Shown here in pieces: positions 56,925-63,033 of a stretch of 64,000 nucleotides of DNA. The notes under the pieces were generated by a model that did not search any database, was not told the origin of the DNA, and saw only the letters and a list, made by a program, of their open reading frames with translations. Numbering within the stretch: position 1 is the first letter of the stretch; every line of letters begins with the position of its first letter. Position numbers and translations under genes: made by a program. The DNA comes from a virus: IMG/VR virus record IMGVR_UViG_3300028384_001500, positions 172,653-236,652 of that record; one strand, written 5' to 3'.

Positions 56925-57728
56925 TTATTCTTGTCCTTTTCCTAAAATTTGATTTGCCAAATCTTTTCCGCTACCGGCTCTTCTTGCATCGTCTCTATTT
57001 GATAATCCTTTGTTAGCAGCGTCTAAGCCGCCCTCAACACCAATTGCACCTAAAGTACCTACAGCACCCATCTTAGCAAAATCGCCTAGTTCATCTGCTA
57101 AACCACCTTTATATACGCCGTTGTATAAGAAGTCTTTTAAACTATCATATTCACAAAATATAGCCTCAATCTTAGGTTCAATAATCGGCCCAATCCATTG
57201 GTAAATAAACTGATTAACAACCTCTCTACCCGCTGCATTTATTAATCCGCCAAGCGCCTTATCTAATCTATCTAATAACTCAGGTGATTTAATTTTTTCT
57301 TGACCGGTAACTGTATAATAAATAACTTTGATCAGTTCAGCACCTTGAAGTTCTGTAATTGTTTCAATACCTGCACGAGCAACTAATGCTGGTATTTCTT
57401 TGCATTTCCCTTCCTCAAAATATTTACCCATACCTAAAATATTAAATTCTTCAATAAAATTCATTAAGAATCTAAAAACTACGCTTTGTTTATCAACACC
57501 CATAAGATCAGCAAGGTATTCAATCACTTGAGACTTAAATGCACTAACTAAACCACCGCCAAAAATATCCATAATATTTTCCTCAATAACACGAGGCTGA
57601 TATCCGGATAATTTGTAGTTGATTTGATCGATTCTTTCCATAATCAAATGATTGGTTTTTAATTCATTTAACATTACTTTGCTTTCAATAGACTCTTGCA
57701 CAAGCCTTCTTATTTGATATTTGTTCAT
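56925..57728 (-). CDS. Leader-tagged protein of unknown function (267 aa)
   Basis: A protein of 267 residues beginning with the shared leader MNKYQIRRLVQESIESK. The middle is helical (IMDIFGGGLVSAFKSQVIEY with LADLMGVDKQSVVFRFLMNF) and the end is Gly-rich (AKMGAVGTLGAIGVEGGLDA), resembling the Gly/Ala region of the next gene. It has no recognised family. I place the start at 57728, where GGAG lies 9 bases upstream; the longer frame to 57797 would add a non-matching 23 residues. It is 1 base from the 594-residue gene, so the two are co-expressed and may act together. Confidence 0.6.
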   Translation of the reverse strand: MNKYQIRRLVQESIESKVMLNELKTNHLIMERIDQINYKLSGYQPRVIEENIMDIFGGGLVSAFKSQVIEYLADLMGVDKQSVVFRFLMNFIEEFNILGMGKYFEEGKCKEIPALVARAGIETITELQGAELIKVIYYTVTGQEKIKSPELLDRLDKALGGLINAAGREVVNQFIYQWIGPIIEPKIEAIFCEYDSLKDFLYNGVYKGGLADELGDFAKMGAVGTLGAIGVEGGLDAANKGLSNRDDARRAGSGKDLANQILGKGQE

Positions 57729-57786
57729 TATTATGTTCTCCATGCATGATCTAACTATAATTATTAACGTCTGATTAAATGTTATA

Positions 57787-58110
57787 TTATATTTCAATCA
57801 CATAAGAATATTTAACACCTGGATTGAATAATTGCTTCTGATACGGTCTGGCTTTGAAATCTTTAAGTATGTTGAAGTCTTTATCTAAAAATATAATATG
57901 AAGAGGAATTCCAGTATTTTTCATTGTAAAAGAATGATTTACGGGTGTATTATAAACAAACAACATACCGTGATTTTTTGGAAGTTCTTTTATTTTTGAC
58001 AGGCCTATTCTTTTTTTATTGGGAGTGTCAGCTATGGCTAGTGTGTAAGTCCTTCCCATAATTTTTGTTTTAATTCTCTTATAACCTTTAAAAAGTTGGT
58101 AAAAATGCAA
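57787..58110 (-). CDS. DUF192 family protein
   Basis: A small beta-rich protein of the DUF192 family. It has TYTLAIADTPNKKRIGLSKI, LPKNHGMLFVYNTPVNHSFT (the conserved GMLF segment), MKNTGIPLHIIFLDKDFNIL and the terminal YSYVIEI. The function of the family is unknown; many members are secreted, but none of the usual signal peptide is seen here. The frame opens at a TTG (58110) after TAGGCGG; the first ATG (58059) would cut into the first strand, so I keep the TTG start with reservation. It lies divergent to the metzincin gene. Confidence 0.7.
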   Translation of the reverse strand: MHFYQLFKGYKRIKTKIMGRTYTLAIADTPNKKRIGLSKIKELPKNHGMLFVYNTPVNHSFTMKNTGIPLHIIFLDKDFNILKDFKARPYQKQLFNPGVKYSYVIEI

Positions 58111-58132
58111 CGTGCACCGCCTAATGATATAG

Positions 58133-58140
58133 TATAAATA
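58133..58140 (+). promoter_or_regulatory. T4-type late promoter motif
   Basis: TATAAATA at 58133-58140 equals the T4 late promoter consensus. It lies 17 bases upstream of the ATG of the plus-strand metzincin gene, whose AGGAGAAGAG ribosome-binding site begins at 58147. A gp55-like late sigma factor is encoded at 29744, so late expression is plausible. No convincing -35 hexamer is seen, as expected for this promoter class. Confidence 0.5.
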
Positions 58141-58157
58141 TACACCAGGAGAAGAGA

Positions 58158-58616
58158 ATGTTTATGTTTGCAATATTTTTAACAATTCAAAATGCAAATG
58201 CTGACAAAGAGACGCTAGTAAAAGCATATGAATGGGAAAAAAAACCAGCAATACAAATTTGCGGTGATTCAAATGTAACAATTAAAGAAGTAAATAATGC
58301 CCTTTCTTATTGGCAAGATGAGCTAAATAATAAAAACTTGGTAAAAAGTGTATCTTACAAAGAAACATGCTCATTTAATAGATCAAATGTTATTTTATTT
58401 ACTAACGAATACAATAGAAGATTTGAAAAAGAACTGGCAAATACAAACTTAGACTGGTATTATTATGAAGGTGAAAGCCAAAAATATCTGAACACAGCAA
58501 AAGTAGCAATCCCTAATAATATATCATATAAGCGACAATTAACAATTACACATGAGTTAGGTCACGCCTTGGGTTATCACCACTCGAATCACGAAGTAAT
58601 GAAAAGCCATTTTTAA
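58158..58616 (+). CDS. Secreted metzincin-type zinc metalloprotease
   Basis: A 152-residue protein with a short signal peptide (MFMFAIFLTIQNANA, cleavage after Ala15). The full metzincin zinc motif HELGHALGYHH starts at residue 132 (HExxHxxGxxH), followed by a Met in NHEVMKSHF that could serve as the Met-turn. The family is matrixin-like; the domain is short, so it is a minimal protease. The ribosome-binding site AGGAGAAGAG is strong, and a T4-type late promoter motif lies upstream. Export to the periplasm and digestion of envelope proteins is inferred. Confidence 0.75.
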   Translation: MFMFAIFLTIQNANADKETLVKAYEWEKKPAIQICGDSNVTIKEVNNALSYWQDELNNKNLVKSVSYKETCSFNRSNVILFTNEYNRRFEKELANTNLDWYYYEGESQKYLNTAKVAIPNNISYKRQLTITHELGHALGYHHSNHEVMKSHF

Positions 58617-58619
58617 ACA

Positions 58620-58644
58620 AATAAAAACTCCGGCCTGACCGGAG
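58620..58644 (-). terminator. Rho-independent terminator of the accessory operon
   Basis: CTCCGG (58628-58633) pairs with CCGGAG (58639-58644). On the minus strand the hairpin is followed by a U-rich tract (revcomp of 58617-58627: TTTTTATTTGT). It ends transcription from the genes at 58711 and above before it can run into the plus-strand metzincin gene. A second small hairpin, ACCCC/GGGGT (58677-58681 and 58685-58689), lies between it and the stop at 58711. Confidence 0.75.
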
Positions 58645-58710
58645 CGAGCTGCCCAACTCTATGAGCGAAGAGCAGTACCCCGAGGGGGTCCTACTTTCTC
58701 TCCACCCTGC

Positions 58711-59169
58711 TTACTCAAGAAAATCATCTGGATATCGATTTGGGTTCCGATTTCTAGAATACCGATCAAGATTATAATCATCCGAACCCAAATAAGAGTC
58801 AGTCTTACTCCGAGCTAGATCATATGCTTTATCATCTAATGCACGTAGATCATGCAAAGAGTCAGGGTGAAGTGCACGATACCCGCCCGGGAAAAAAGGA
58901 TCAACCGGCTCATAGAGTGCAGCAGCCTCATTACCTAACCTTTCCATGTCACCAACTTCCATATACGCTATGTAGTTATCGACATAATCATCTGGACCGC
59001 CCAATGCGTCGACAAGAGAGTGGGCTTGTTCTACTGACCCCCTATCGATCAACGAGTTAATCTTTGCTACGTGACTATTAGGAATATGCGCAGGTAATGT
59101 CGGCTTAATCCGATGTTCAGATAAAACTTCCATGATTAGGTCTCGTAAACGTCTTCTATTTAATTTCAT
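58711..59169 (-). CDS. Leader-tagged single-module protein, paralogue of the repeat protein
   Basis: A protein of 152 residues: leader MKLNRRRLRDLIMEVLSE, then HRIKPTLPAHIPNSHVAKIN, LIDRGSVEQAHSLVDALGGP, DDYVDNYIAYMEVGDMERLG and a C-terminal DRYSRNRNPNRYPDDFLE. This is one complete copy of the module present four times in the protein at 59575..61680, with the LSEH junction at its start; it stops just where the next L-x-E would occur. I use the ATG at 59169 (GGAG about 8 bases upstream) rather than 59232. Function is unknown. The module is helical with an invariant VGDMEKLGN-type motif. Confidence 0.7.
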   Translation of the reverse strand: MKLNRRRLRDLIMEVLSEHRIKPTLPAHIPNSHVAKINSLIDRGSVEQAHSLVDALGGPDDYVDNYIAYMEVGDMERLGNEAAALYEPVDPFFPGGYRALHPDSLHDLRALDDKAYDLARSKTDSYLGSDDYNLDRYSRNRNPNRYPDDFLE

Positions 59170-59191
59170 ATTATTTTCTCCAATTGCCTGC

Positions 59192-59578
59192 TTAAATAAA
59201 GTCATCATCATCATCGTCGAAATCATCGACAATAGTCGACACCGGATAAGTGTTCATATTACCAGGATAATATTCTCTAAATCGGCCTCGTCCTCCGCCT
59301 ATCTCATCATCGAAGTATTGGATCTGTGCGCCGATTGTATCTGTGTCACCGCTCTCTAAGCTGTGCACGTGAGTAAAACCCATACCTTTGAGTGCTACAA
59401 GAGCACCGGCAACTTCATCCATTTCGTCGACGACGATTTCTCCACCTGCTAGTTCAGGATGGCGCAGGGTGAATCCGGCACCTAGTGATAACTCTACAAC
59501 CTTCATAGTATTGTCTTGTAGCATTGTTAGCTCATTAAGGATCATGCGTCGCAACGCTCTTCTGTTTAAGCTTTTCAT
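59192..59578 (-). CDS. Leader-tagged acidic protein of unknown function (128 aa)
   Basis: A 128-residue protein with the shared leader MKSLNRRALRRMILNELTML, a middle that alternates strand and helix (KVVELSLGAGFTLRHPELAG and VAGALVALKGMGFTHVHSLE), and a very acidic end (TIVDDFDDDDDDFI). No family is recognised. It overlaps the large repeat-protein gene by 4 bases at its start and is 22 bases from the next tagged gene, so the three are one transcription unit. The leader is nearly identical to the internal leader-like copy in the repeat protein. Confidence 0.65.
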   Translation of the reverse strand: MKSLNRRALRRMILNELTMLQDNTMKVVELSLGAGFTLRHPELAGGEIVVDEMDEVAGALVALKGMGFTHVHSLESGDTDTIGAQIQYFDDEIGGGRGRFREYYPGNMNTYPVSTIVDDFDDDDDDFI

Positions 59579-61680
59579 AAAGTAGGCCCTCCTGCGGCTT
59601 CTATCATTTCTTCCAGTTCATAAGCACGAGACTGCAATTCTTCTTTATCATCGTAGTAATCGGGATACTCCATTTCATACCCATAAGCAGCCTCGATGGG
59701 ATCAACACCGAATCGCTCTTGAGTCATGAGGTAGTCCTGTCTTTCCATTTCCATTTCTTCGAGTTGTGCCTCGATACGCTGCAATTCTTGCATCATTGCG
59801 TCGATCGACATGGGAGGCTGTCCGCCTATACCCATGCTTGACATCTCTTGCAAGATCATGCGTCGTAATCCGGCTCTGTTGGAGTTATGTTCATTTAGCG
59901 GTTTAACACTTCCCATGCCTCGCATGTATCTGTCACGCATGTATGGGTAACTTGCATGTGTACGCGCACCCGGTTTTGTAGTGCCATCGAACCCAGGGGC
60001 TAGTCCGCGTGAGACTTTGTCTGCCCCTAACCTGTAAGCCTGGTTGTCTAAGTCTTCAAGTTGTCTGTAGTCATCAGATTCGTACCATTCTGGATCTGAG
60101 TAATCAGCATTGGCAAGTATATCAGCTCGAGCATTACCTAGCTTTTCTAAGTCACCCACTTCTTCGTAGGCTCGATAATTTTCGACCCAATTTGGATCGC
60201 CACCAAAAGCGTCGATGAATGTCTGTGCCTGATCAAAATCGCCGGTATTAATTAAGTCATGGATCTTATCGATGTGCGACTGCGGCAAACCTAGTAGATC
60301 AAGCGGTGGAGGCGCAATACGATGTTCATTTAGTGGGTTGCCGTCGTCATCGAAATAGGTAGGCGACTTGTCTCCTCTATGGTCAACAAAAGTATGAGGC
60401 AAAGTGTTATTTCTAATGTTGAAGTATCTGTCACGCATATAGTCACGATCCCAAGTGGTGTCAGCTGGAAGTTCCCCTCTTTCTATTTTGCTATTGACAC
60501 TGTCATAAGCATGCTTATCGATATCGTAGACAGGCTGCATATCACTCATTGTTGACCAACCTCTTTCTGTTTTAGGTACTCTGGACATAACGTCAGCTGC
60601 CCGGTTACCCAGCTTTTCTAAGTCTCCGACTTCATCATACATTTGATAATCTCTTGCATAGTTAGGAGGACCACCAAAAGCGTCGATGAGTGACTGTGCC
60701 ATTTCTAATTCTCCATCACTGATGAGATCATGGATCTTGTCGACGTGATCCTGTGGTACACCCGGTAGATTAAGTGAGGGCGCAATGCGATGCTCAGATA
60801 GCGGCCTGTCTCTGTTACCTACATATCGTCGCATATCAGACTGAAAGCTACCACTACCACCAAAAATAGAATGAGCATCTCCGTCTATCATTTGCCCTCT
60901 TTTGTGAGCTATACCAACAGCTTCCCTATCTATGTTTTTGAGTGCATTTGTCAATTCTAAACTGTCGCGATCATATGTCGATCTAGCATCGTAGGCTTGA
61001 TTGCCCAATTTCTCCATGTCACCTACATTACTATAAAGAATATAGTCGTCAACGTAGTCAACAGGCCCGCCAAGAGCATCGATGAGCGACCGTGCCATCT
61101 CTATTTCACCTCCGTCGATGAGGTCTTGTATTTTGTGCAAATGGTGAAGAGGAATATTTGTGGGAACAGGAGGCGCAGTGAGATGCTCAAATAAGAATTC
61201 ATCCGGATCCGATTCATCATCGATATATCTATCTCTGTTACCTCTATAGCGATCCAGAGCTATGTCTTGGGCATCTGGGTTATAATACTCTTGACCGTCC
61301 TCAATTTCTACGGCTTTGTCCTGTGATAGCGAGTAAGCCTCCCTGTCTACATCACGTACTTTTTTCCAGTCATCAGTTTTCATAAAGTCACGCGCAGCGA
61401 ATTCTTCTGGAGAGTCAGGGAGGATGTCTGCAGCTCGATTACCTAGCTTCTCCATATCACCTACATTTTGGTACTCTAGATAATCCTGCGCATAAGTAGG
61501 AGAGCCACCCAAAGCATCAACCAGCGATTGGGCTTGGGATAAGTCACCGTGATCGATGATGCCATGTATAGTATCCAAGTGCTGAGGTGGTATTGCACCT
61601 GCGTCTGGCATTGTCCGGTGTTCTCTTAAAGCCATTCGCTCCAAGATCATTCGTCGTATTTTCTGTCGTGAGATTTTCAT
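59575..61680 (-). CDS. Leader-tagged four-module repeat protein (putative polyprotein)
   Basis: A protein of 701 residues. It starts with the leader MKISRQKIRRMILERMALRE and then carries four homologous modules of 131-156 residues. Each begins after an L-x-E-H site (numbering from the longer in-frame ATG at 61698: 24-27, 169-172, 300-303, 456-459, and a fifth at 601-604). Each contains IDALGG...YxxVGDxEKLGN, an acidic middle and an NRDR or DRYxR end. After the fifth site comes a second leader-like segment, NRAGLRRMILQEMSS, and a coiled-coil tail of about 90 residues. I start it at 61680 (GGAG about 8 bases upstream). No enzymatic motif is seen. Confidence 0.75.
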   Translation of the reverse strand: MKISRQKIRRMILERMALREHRTMPDAGAIPPQHLDTIHGIIDHGDLSQAQSLVDALGGSPTYAQDYLEYQNVGDMEKLGNRAADILPDSPEEFAARDFMKTDDWKKVRDVDREAYSLSQDKAVEIEDGQEYYNPDAQDIALDRYRGNRDRYIDDESDPDEFLFEHLTAPPVPTNIPLHHLHKIQDLIDGGEIEMARSLIDALGGPVDYVDDYILYSNVGDMEKLGNQAYDARSTYDRDSLELTNALKNIDREAVGIAHKRGQMIDGDAHSIFGGSGSFQSDMRRYVGNRDRPLSEHRIAPSLNLPGVPQDHVDKIHDLISDGELEMAQSLIDAFGGPPNYARDYQMYDEVGDLEKLGNRAADVMSRVPKTERGWSTMSDMQPVYDIDKHAYDSVNSKIERGELPADTTWDRDYMRDRYFNIRNNTLPHTFVDHRGDKSPTYFDDDGNPLNEHRIAPPPLDLLGLPQSHIDKIHDLINTGDFDQAQTFIDAFGGDPNWVENYRAYEEVGDLEKLGNARADILANADYSDPEWYESDDYRQLEDLDNQAYRLGADKVSRGLAPGFDGTTKPGARTHASYPYMRDRYMRGMGSVKPLNEHNSNRAGLRRMILQEMSSMGIGGQPPMSIDAMMQELQRIEAQLEEMEMERQDYLMTQERFGVDPIEAAYGYEMEYPDYYDDKEELQSRAYELEEMIEAAGGPTL
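59890..61620 (-). repeat. Four tandem coding modules separated by L-x-E-H junctions
   Basis: Within the preceding CDS the modules cover residues 27-171, 172-302, 303-458 and 459-603 (61698 numbering). Conserved lines are the junctions LREHR, LFEHL, LSEHRI and LNEHRI; the helix IHDLI..G....A.SLIDA.GG; and the block VGDMEKLGN or VGDLEKLGN. A fifth, free copy is the 152-residue protein at 58711..59169. The sequences have diverged at both protein and DNA level, so the duplication is old and unlikely to be an assembly artefact. Confidence 0.85.
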
Positions 61681-61749
61681 TTCTGCTCCGTGATGCATCG
61701 TATTATAACTATTTACACTGTATTTATTTTTCTTATTAAATATTAAAAA

Positions 61750-62385
61750 CTAGTCACGAGTTATAAAAAGTTTATTGCCCATTGCCATAATAGTCGTGTT
61801 ACTCTTAGAATAGCGTTTACTCAGGGGAGACATTGCCCAGTAAATACCGTCGTAGCCTATCATGTTCTTAGGAATACGCTGAGACATGTTATCCCAGTCG
61901 TCAGGAGTCAAGGTGTTCTTTGTGTCATCACACTGAAAAACATCGATGTCTCCGGCGCCTGACTGGCTATACTGGGATCGATTTCTAAGATAGAAGTCCC
62001 AGACGTCTTGAGCATCTTTGCTGACCATGCGACGATCAGCGACCAGCCCTGACCCCTTCATCGAGGCGACTTCCATCGCGATATCATAGATAAGCGGGCC
62101 GTAACCGTTTGCCGCCATGGCCTGATACACCTCCCAAGCGCCGCCGCACGTGTCGTCTTTTAAGGGCACTATCGCAATATATCCGTATATGCCCTCAGGA
62201 GACGGACTGTGGTCTTCAGCGTAGAATCTACCCATAGACCCGTCGGCGTTGATTCCGCAATATGTCACACAAACGTCGCCCTTAGGGAAGAAATTGACAT
62301 TTACACCGATTGTCGGAGGTAACTCTCCGTGTGCGATCATGGCTTCAGAGATTATTTGATTTAGCTGCCTTCTTGTAATTCTCAT
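61750..62385 (-). CDS. Leader-tagged GNAT-like protein
   Basis: A 211-residue protein opening with the leader MRITRRQLNQIISEAMIAHG. It continues with GIYGYIAIVPLKDDTCGGAW, EVYQAMAANGYGPLIYDIAM and EVASMKGSGLVADRRMVSKD followed by AQDVWDFYLRNR. The order of strand, GAWEV turn and YGPLLYD-like helix resembles acetyltransferase-like proteins seen in marine phages, but the acetyl-CoA loop is not canonical, so the activity is uncertain. The ISEA at residues 13-16 fits a T4-prohead-protease-type cleavage site. It is preceded by a TATAAT and a copy of the conserved upstream box at 62403. Confidence 0.6.
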   Translation of the reverse strand: MRITRRQLNQIISEAMIAHGELPPTIGVNVNFFPKGDVCVTYCGINADGSMGRFYAEDHSPSPEGIYGYIAIVPLKDDTCGGAWEVYQAMAANGYGPLIYDIAMEVASMKGSGLVADRRMVSKDAQDVWDFYLRNRSQYSQSGAGDIDVFQCDDTKNTLTPDDWDNMSQRIPKNMIGYDGIYWAMSPLSKRYSKSNTTIMAMGNKLFITRD

Positions 62386-62402
62386 AGTGATTATAACTAT
62401 CT

Positions 62403-62430
62403 AAAAGTTCTCCAAAATTCAGGAGAAATT
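62403..62430 (-). promoter_or_regulatory. Conserved upstream box, copy C, with TATAAT
   Basis: On the minus strand, AATTTCTCCTGAATTTTG followed by GAGAACTTTT, homologous to the boxes at 62948 and 63631. It precedes a TATAAT at 62395-62390, five bases in front of the GNAT-like gene start. TTCTCC and GGAGAA form an inverted repeat here. The box overlaps the stop codon of the gene at 62429. The -10 is closer (7 bases) than in the other copies, so the promoter assignment is less certain. Confidence 0.45.
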
Positions 62431-62710
62431 AACGTCGTCTTACCCATATGTTATCATCACAGCGACTAGTTCGCAAATGCCAACAACCGCAGTCATCCGA
62501 CCAGTACGCTGTATGCTGACGATCGTACTTCAAGAACTGATATCTTGAGTAAAGATCAGCAACTTCCTCGTAAGGAAAACGAATTTTCTTGCACCCGCTG
62601 TAGAAACAGTTACACTTACTGAACTCACCGCGGAAATGATATTTTCCGTTTTTAATAATTATTGACCAAGTTCTCCGCCCATCCCTGACAGACTTACATA
62701 CACGTTCCAT
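62429..62710 (-). CDS. Small Cys-rich protein of unknown function (93 aa)
   Basis: A protein of 93 residues with cysteines at the N terminus, in SKCNCFYSGCKK and in WSDDCGCWHLRTSRC, a pattern that could bind zinc. It is basic and aromatic-rich (VADLYSRYQFLKYDRQHTAY). The ATG at 62710 has GAGGAG about 8 bases upstream; a GTG at 62719 lies too close to that site. It lacks the leader of its neighbours, and a promoter and roughly 200-base leader region lie upstream. Gene status is likely but not certain. Confidence 0.5.
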   Translation of the reverse strand: MERVCKSVRDGRRTWSIIIKNGKYHFRGEFSKCNCFYSGCKKIRFPYEEVADLYSRYQFLKYDRQHTAYWSDDCGCWHLRTSRCDDNIWVRRR

Positions 62711-62920
62711 TGAACACACTCCTCTATGATAATCGTTTTTTTACGATATCACTTACGATGTGTCCCGAAACTTCACGTCCACCCATTAGCCTCTCTTCCA
62801 GAAGGACCTGCGCTTTCCCGTTCGGATCTAAGCTTTACCTCTATGTTGCTGTCTAGACACCGTCGATCTTTTAGGTTGGCCATTCTGGACTATGGCAATC
62901 TCTAGTACCCATACATTTAT

Positions 62921-62949
62921 ATTATATGCTGTTTCACACACGGTTACAA
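62921..62949 (-). promoter_or_regulatory. Sigma70-type promoter
   Basis: On the minus strand TTGTAA (62949-62944), a 17-base spacer and a perfect TATAAT (62926-62921). It lies directly downstream of the conserved box (62984-62948) and points toward the Cys-rich gene at 62710. It follows the terminator of the previous gene, so it starts a new transcription unit. Confidence 0.65.
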
Positions 62950-62984
62950 AAGTTTTGCAAAATTTTCCGGAGAAATTTTTGTGA
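62948..62984 (-). promoter_or_regulatory. Conserved upstream box, copy B
   Basis: A 37-base element, on the minus strand TCACAAAAATTTCTCCGG then AAAATTTTGCAAAACTTTT. It is nearly identical to the 36-base copy at 63631-63666. It spans the -35 and the region just upstream of it at the promoter 62949-62921. Its centre is an imperfect palindrome (AAATTT..TCCGGA..AAATTT type), which would suit a regulator-binding site or an UP element. Confidence 0.6.
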
Positions 62985-63013
62985 GAAAAAGAAACGCCGG
63001 TGATGAGCCGGCG
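62985..63013 (-). terminator. Rho-independent terminator after the 185-residue gene
   Basis: CGCCGG (62995-63000) pairs with CCGGCG (63008-63013) around a 7-base loop. On the minus strand the hairpin is followed by TTTCTTTTTCTC. It lies 20 bases beyond the stop of the gene at 63034. On the plus strand a T run (63018-63022) also follows at short distance, so it may work both ways. Confidence 0.75.
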
Positions 63014-63033
63014 CGAGTTTTTACTTTTATCTA

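Larger units (their letters stand above)
62711..63033. other. Intergenic region: long leader, promoter, box and terminator
   Basis: About 320 bases without a convincing gene. Reading the minus strand from right to left it holds the terminator of the 185-residue gene (62985-63013), the conserved box (62948-62984), a promoter (62949-62921) and a leader of about 200 bases to the Cys-rich gene. The leader includes a small hairpin ATCGT/ACGAT (62732-62747) just before the ribosome-binding site. A 36-codon minus-strand frame starting at 62882 has no ribosome-binding site and is not called. Confidence 0.6.

Noticed and set aside
62772-62882. Short minus-strand frame of 36 codons in the leader region
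   Set aside because: No Shine-Dalgarno sequence before its ATG and no recognisable composition; kept only as a remark in the intergenic entry.
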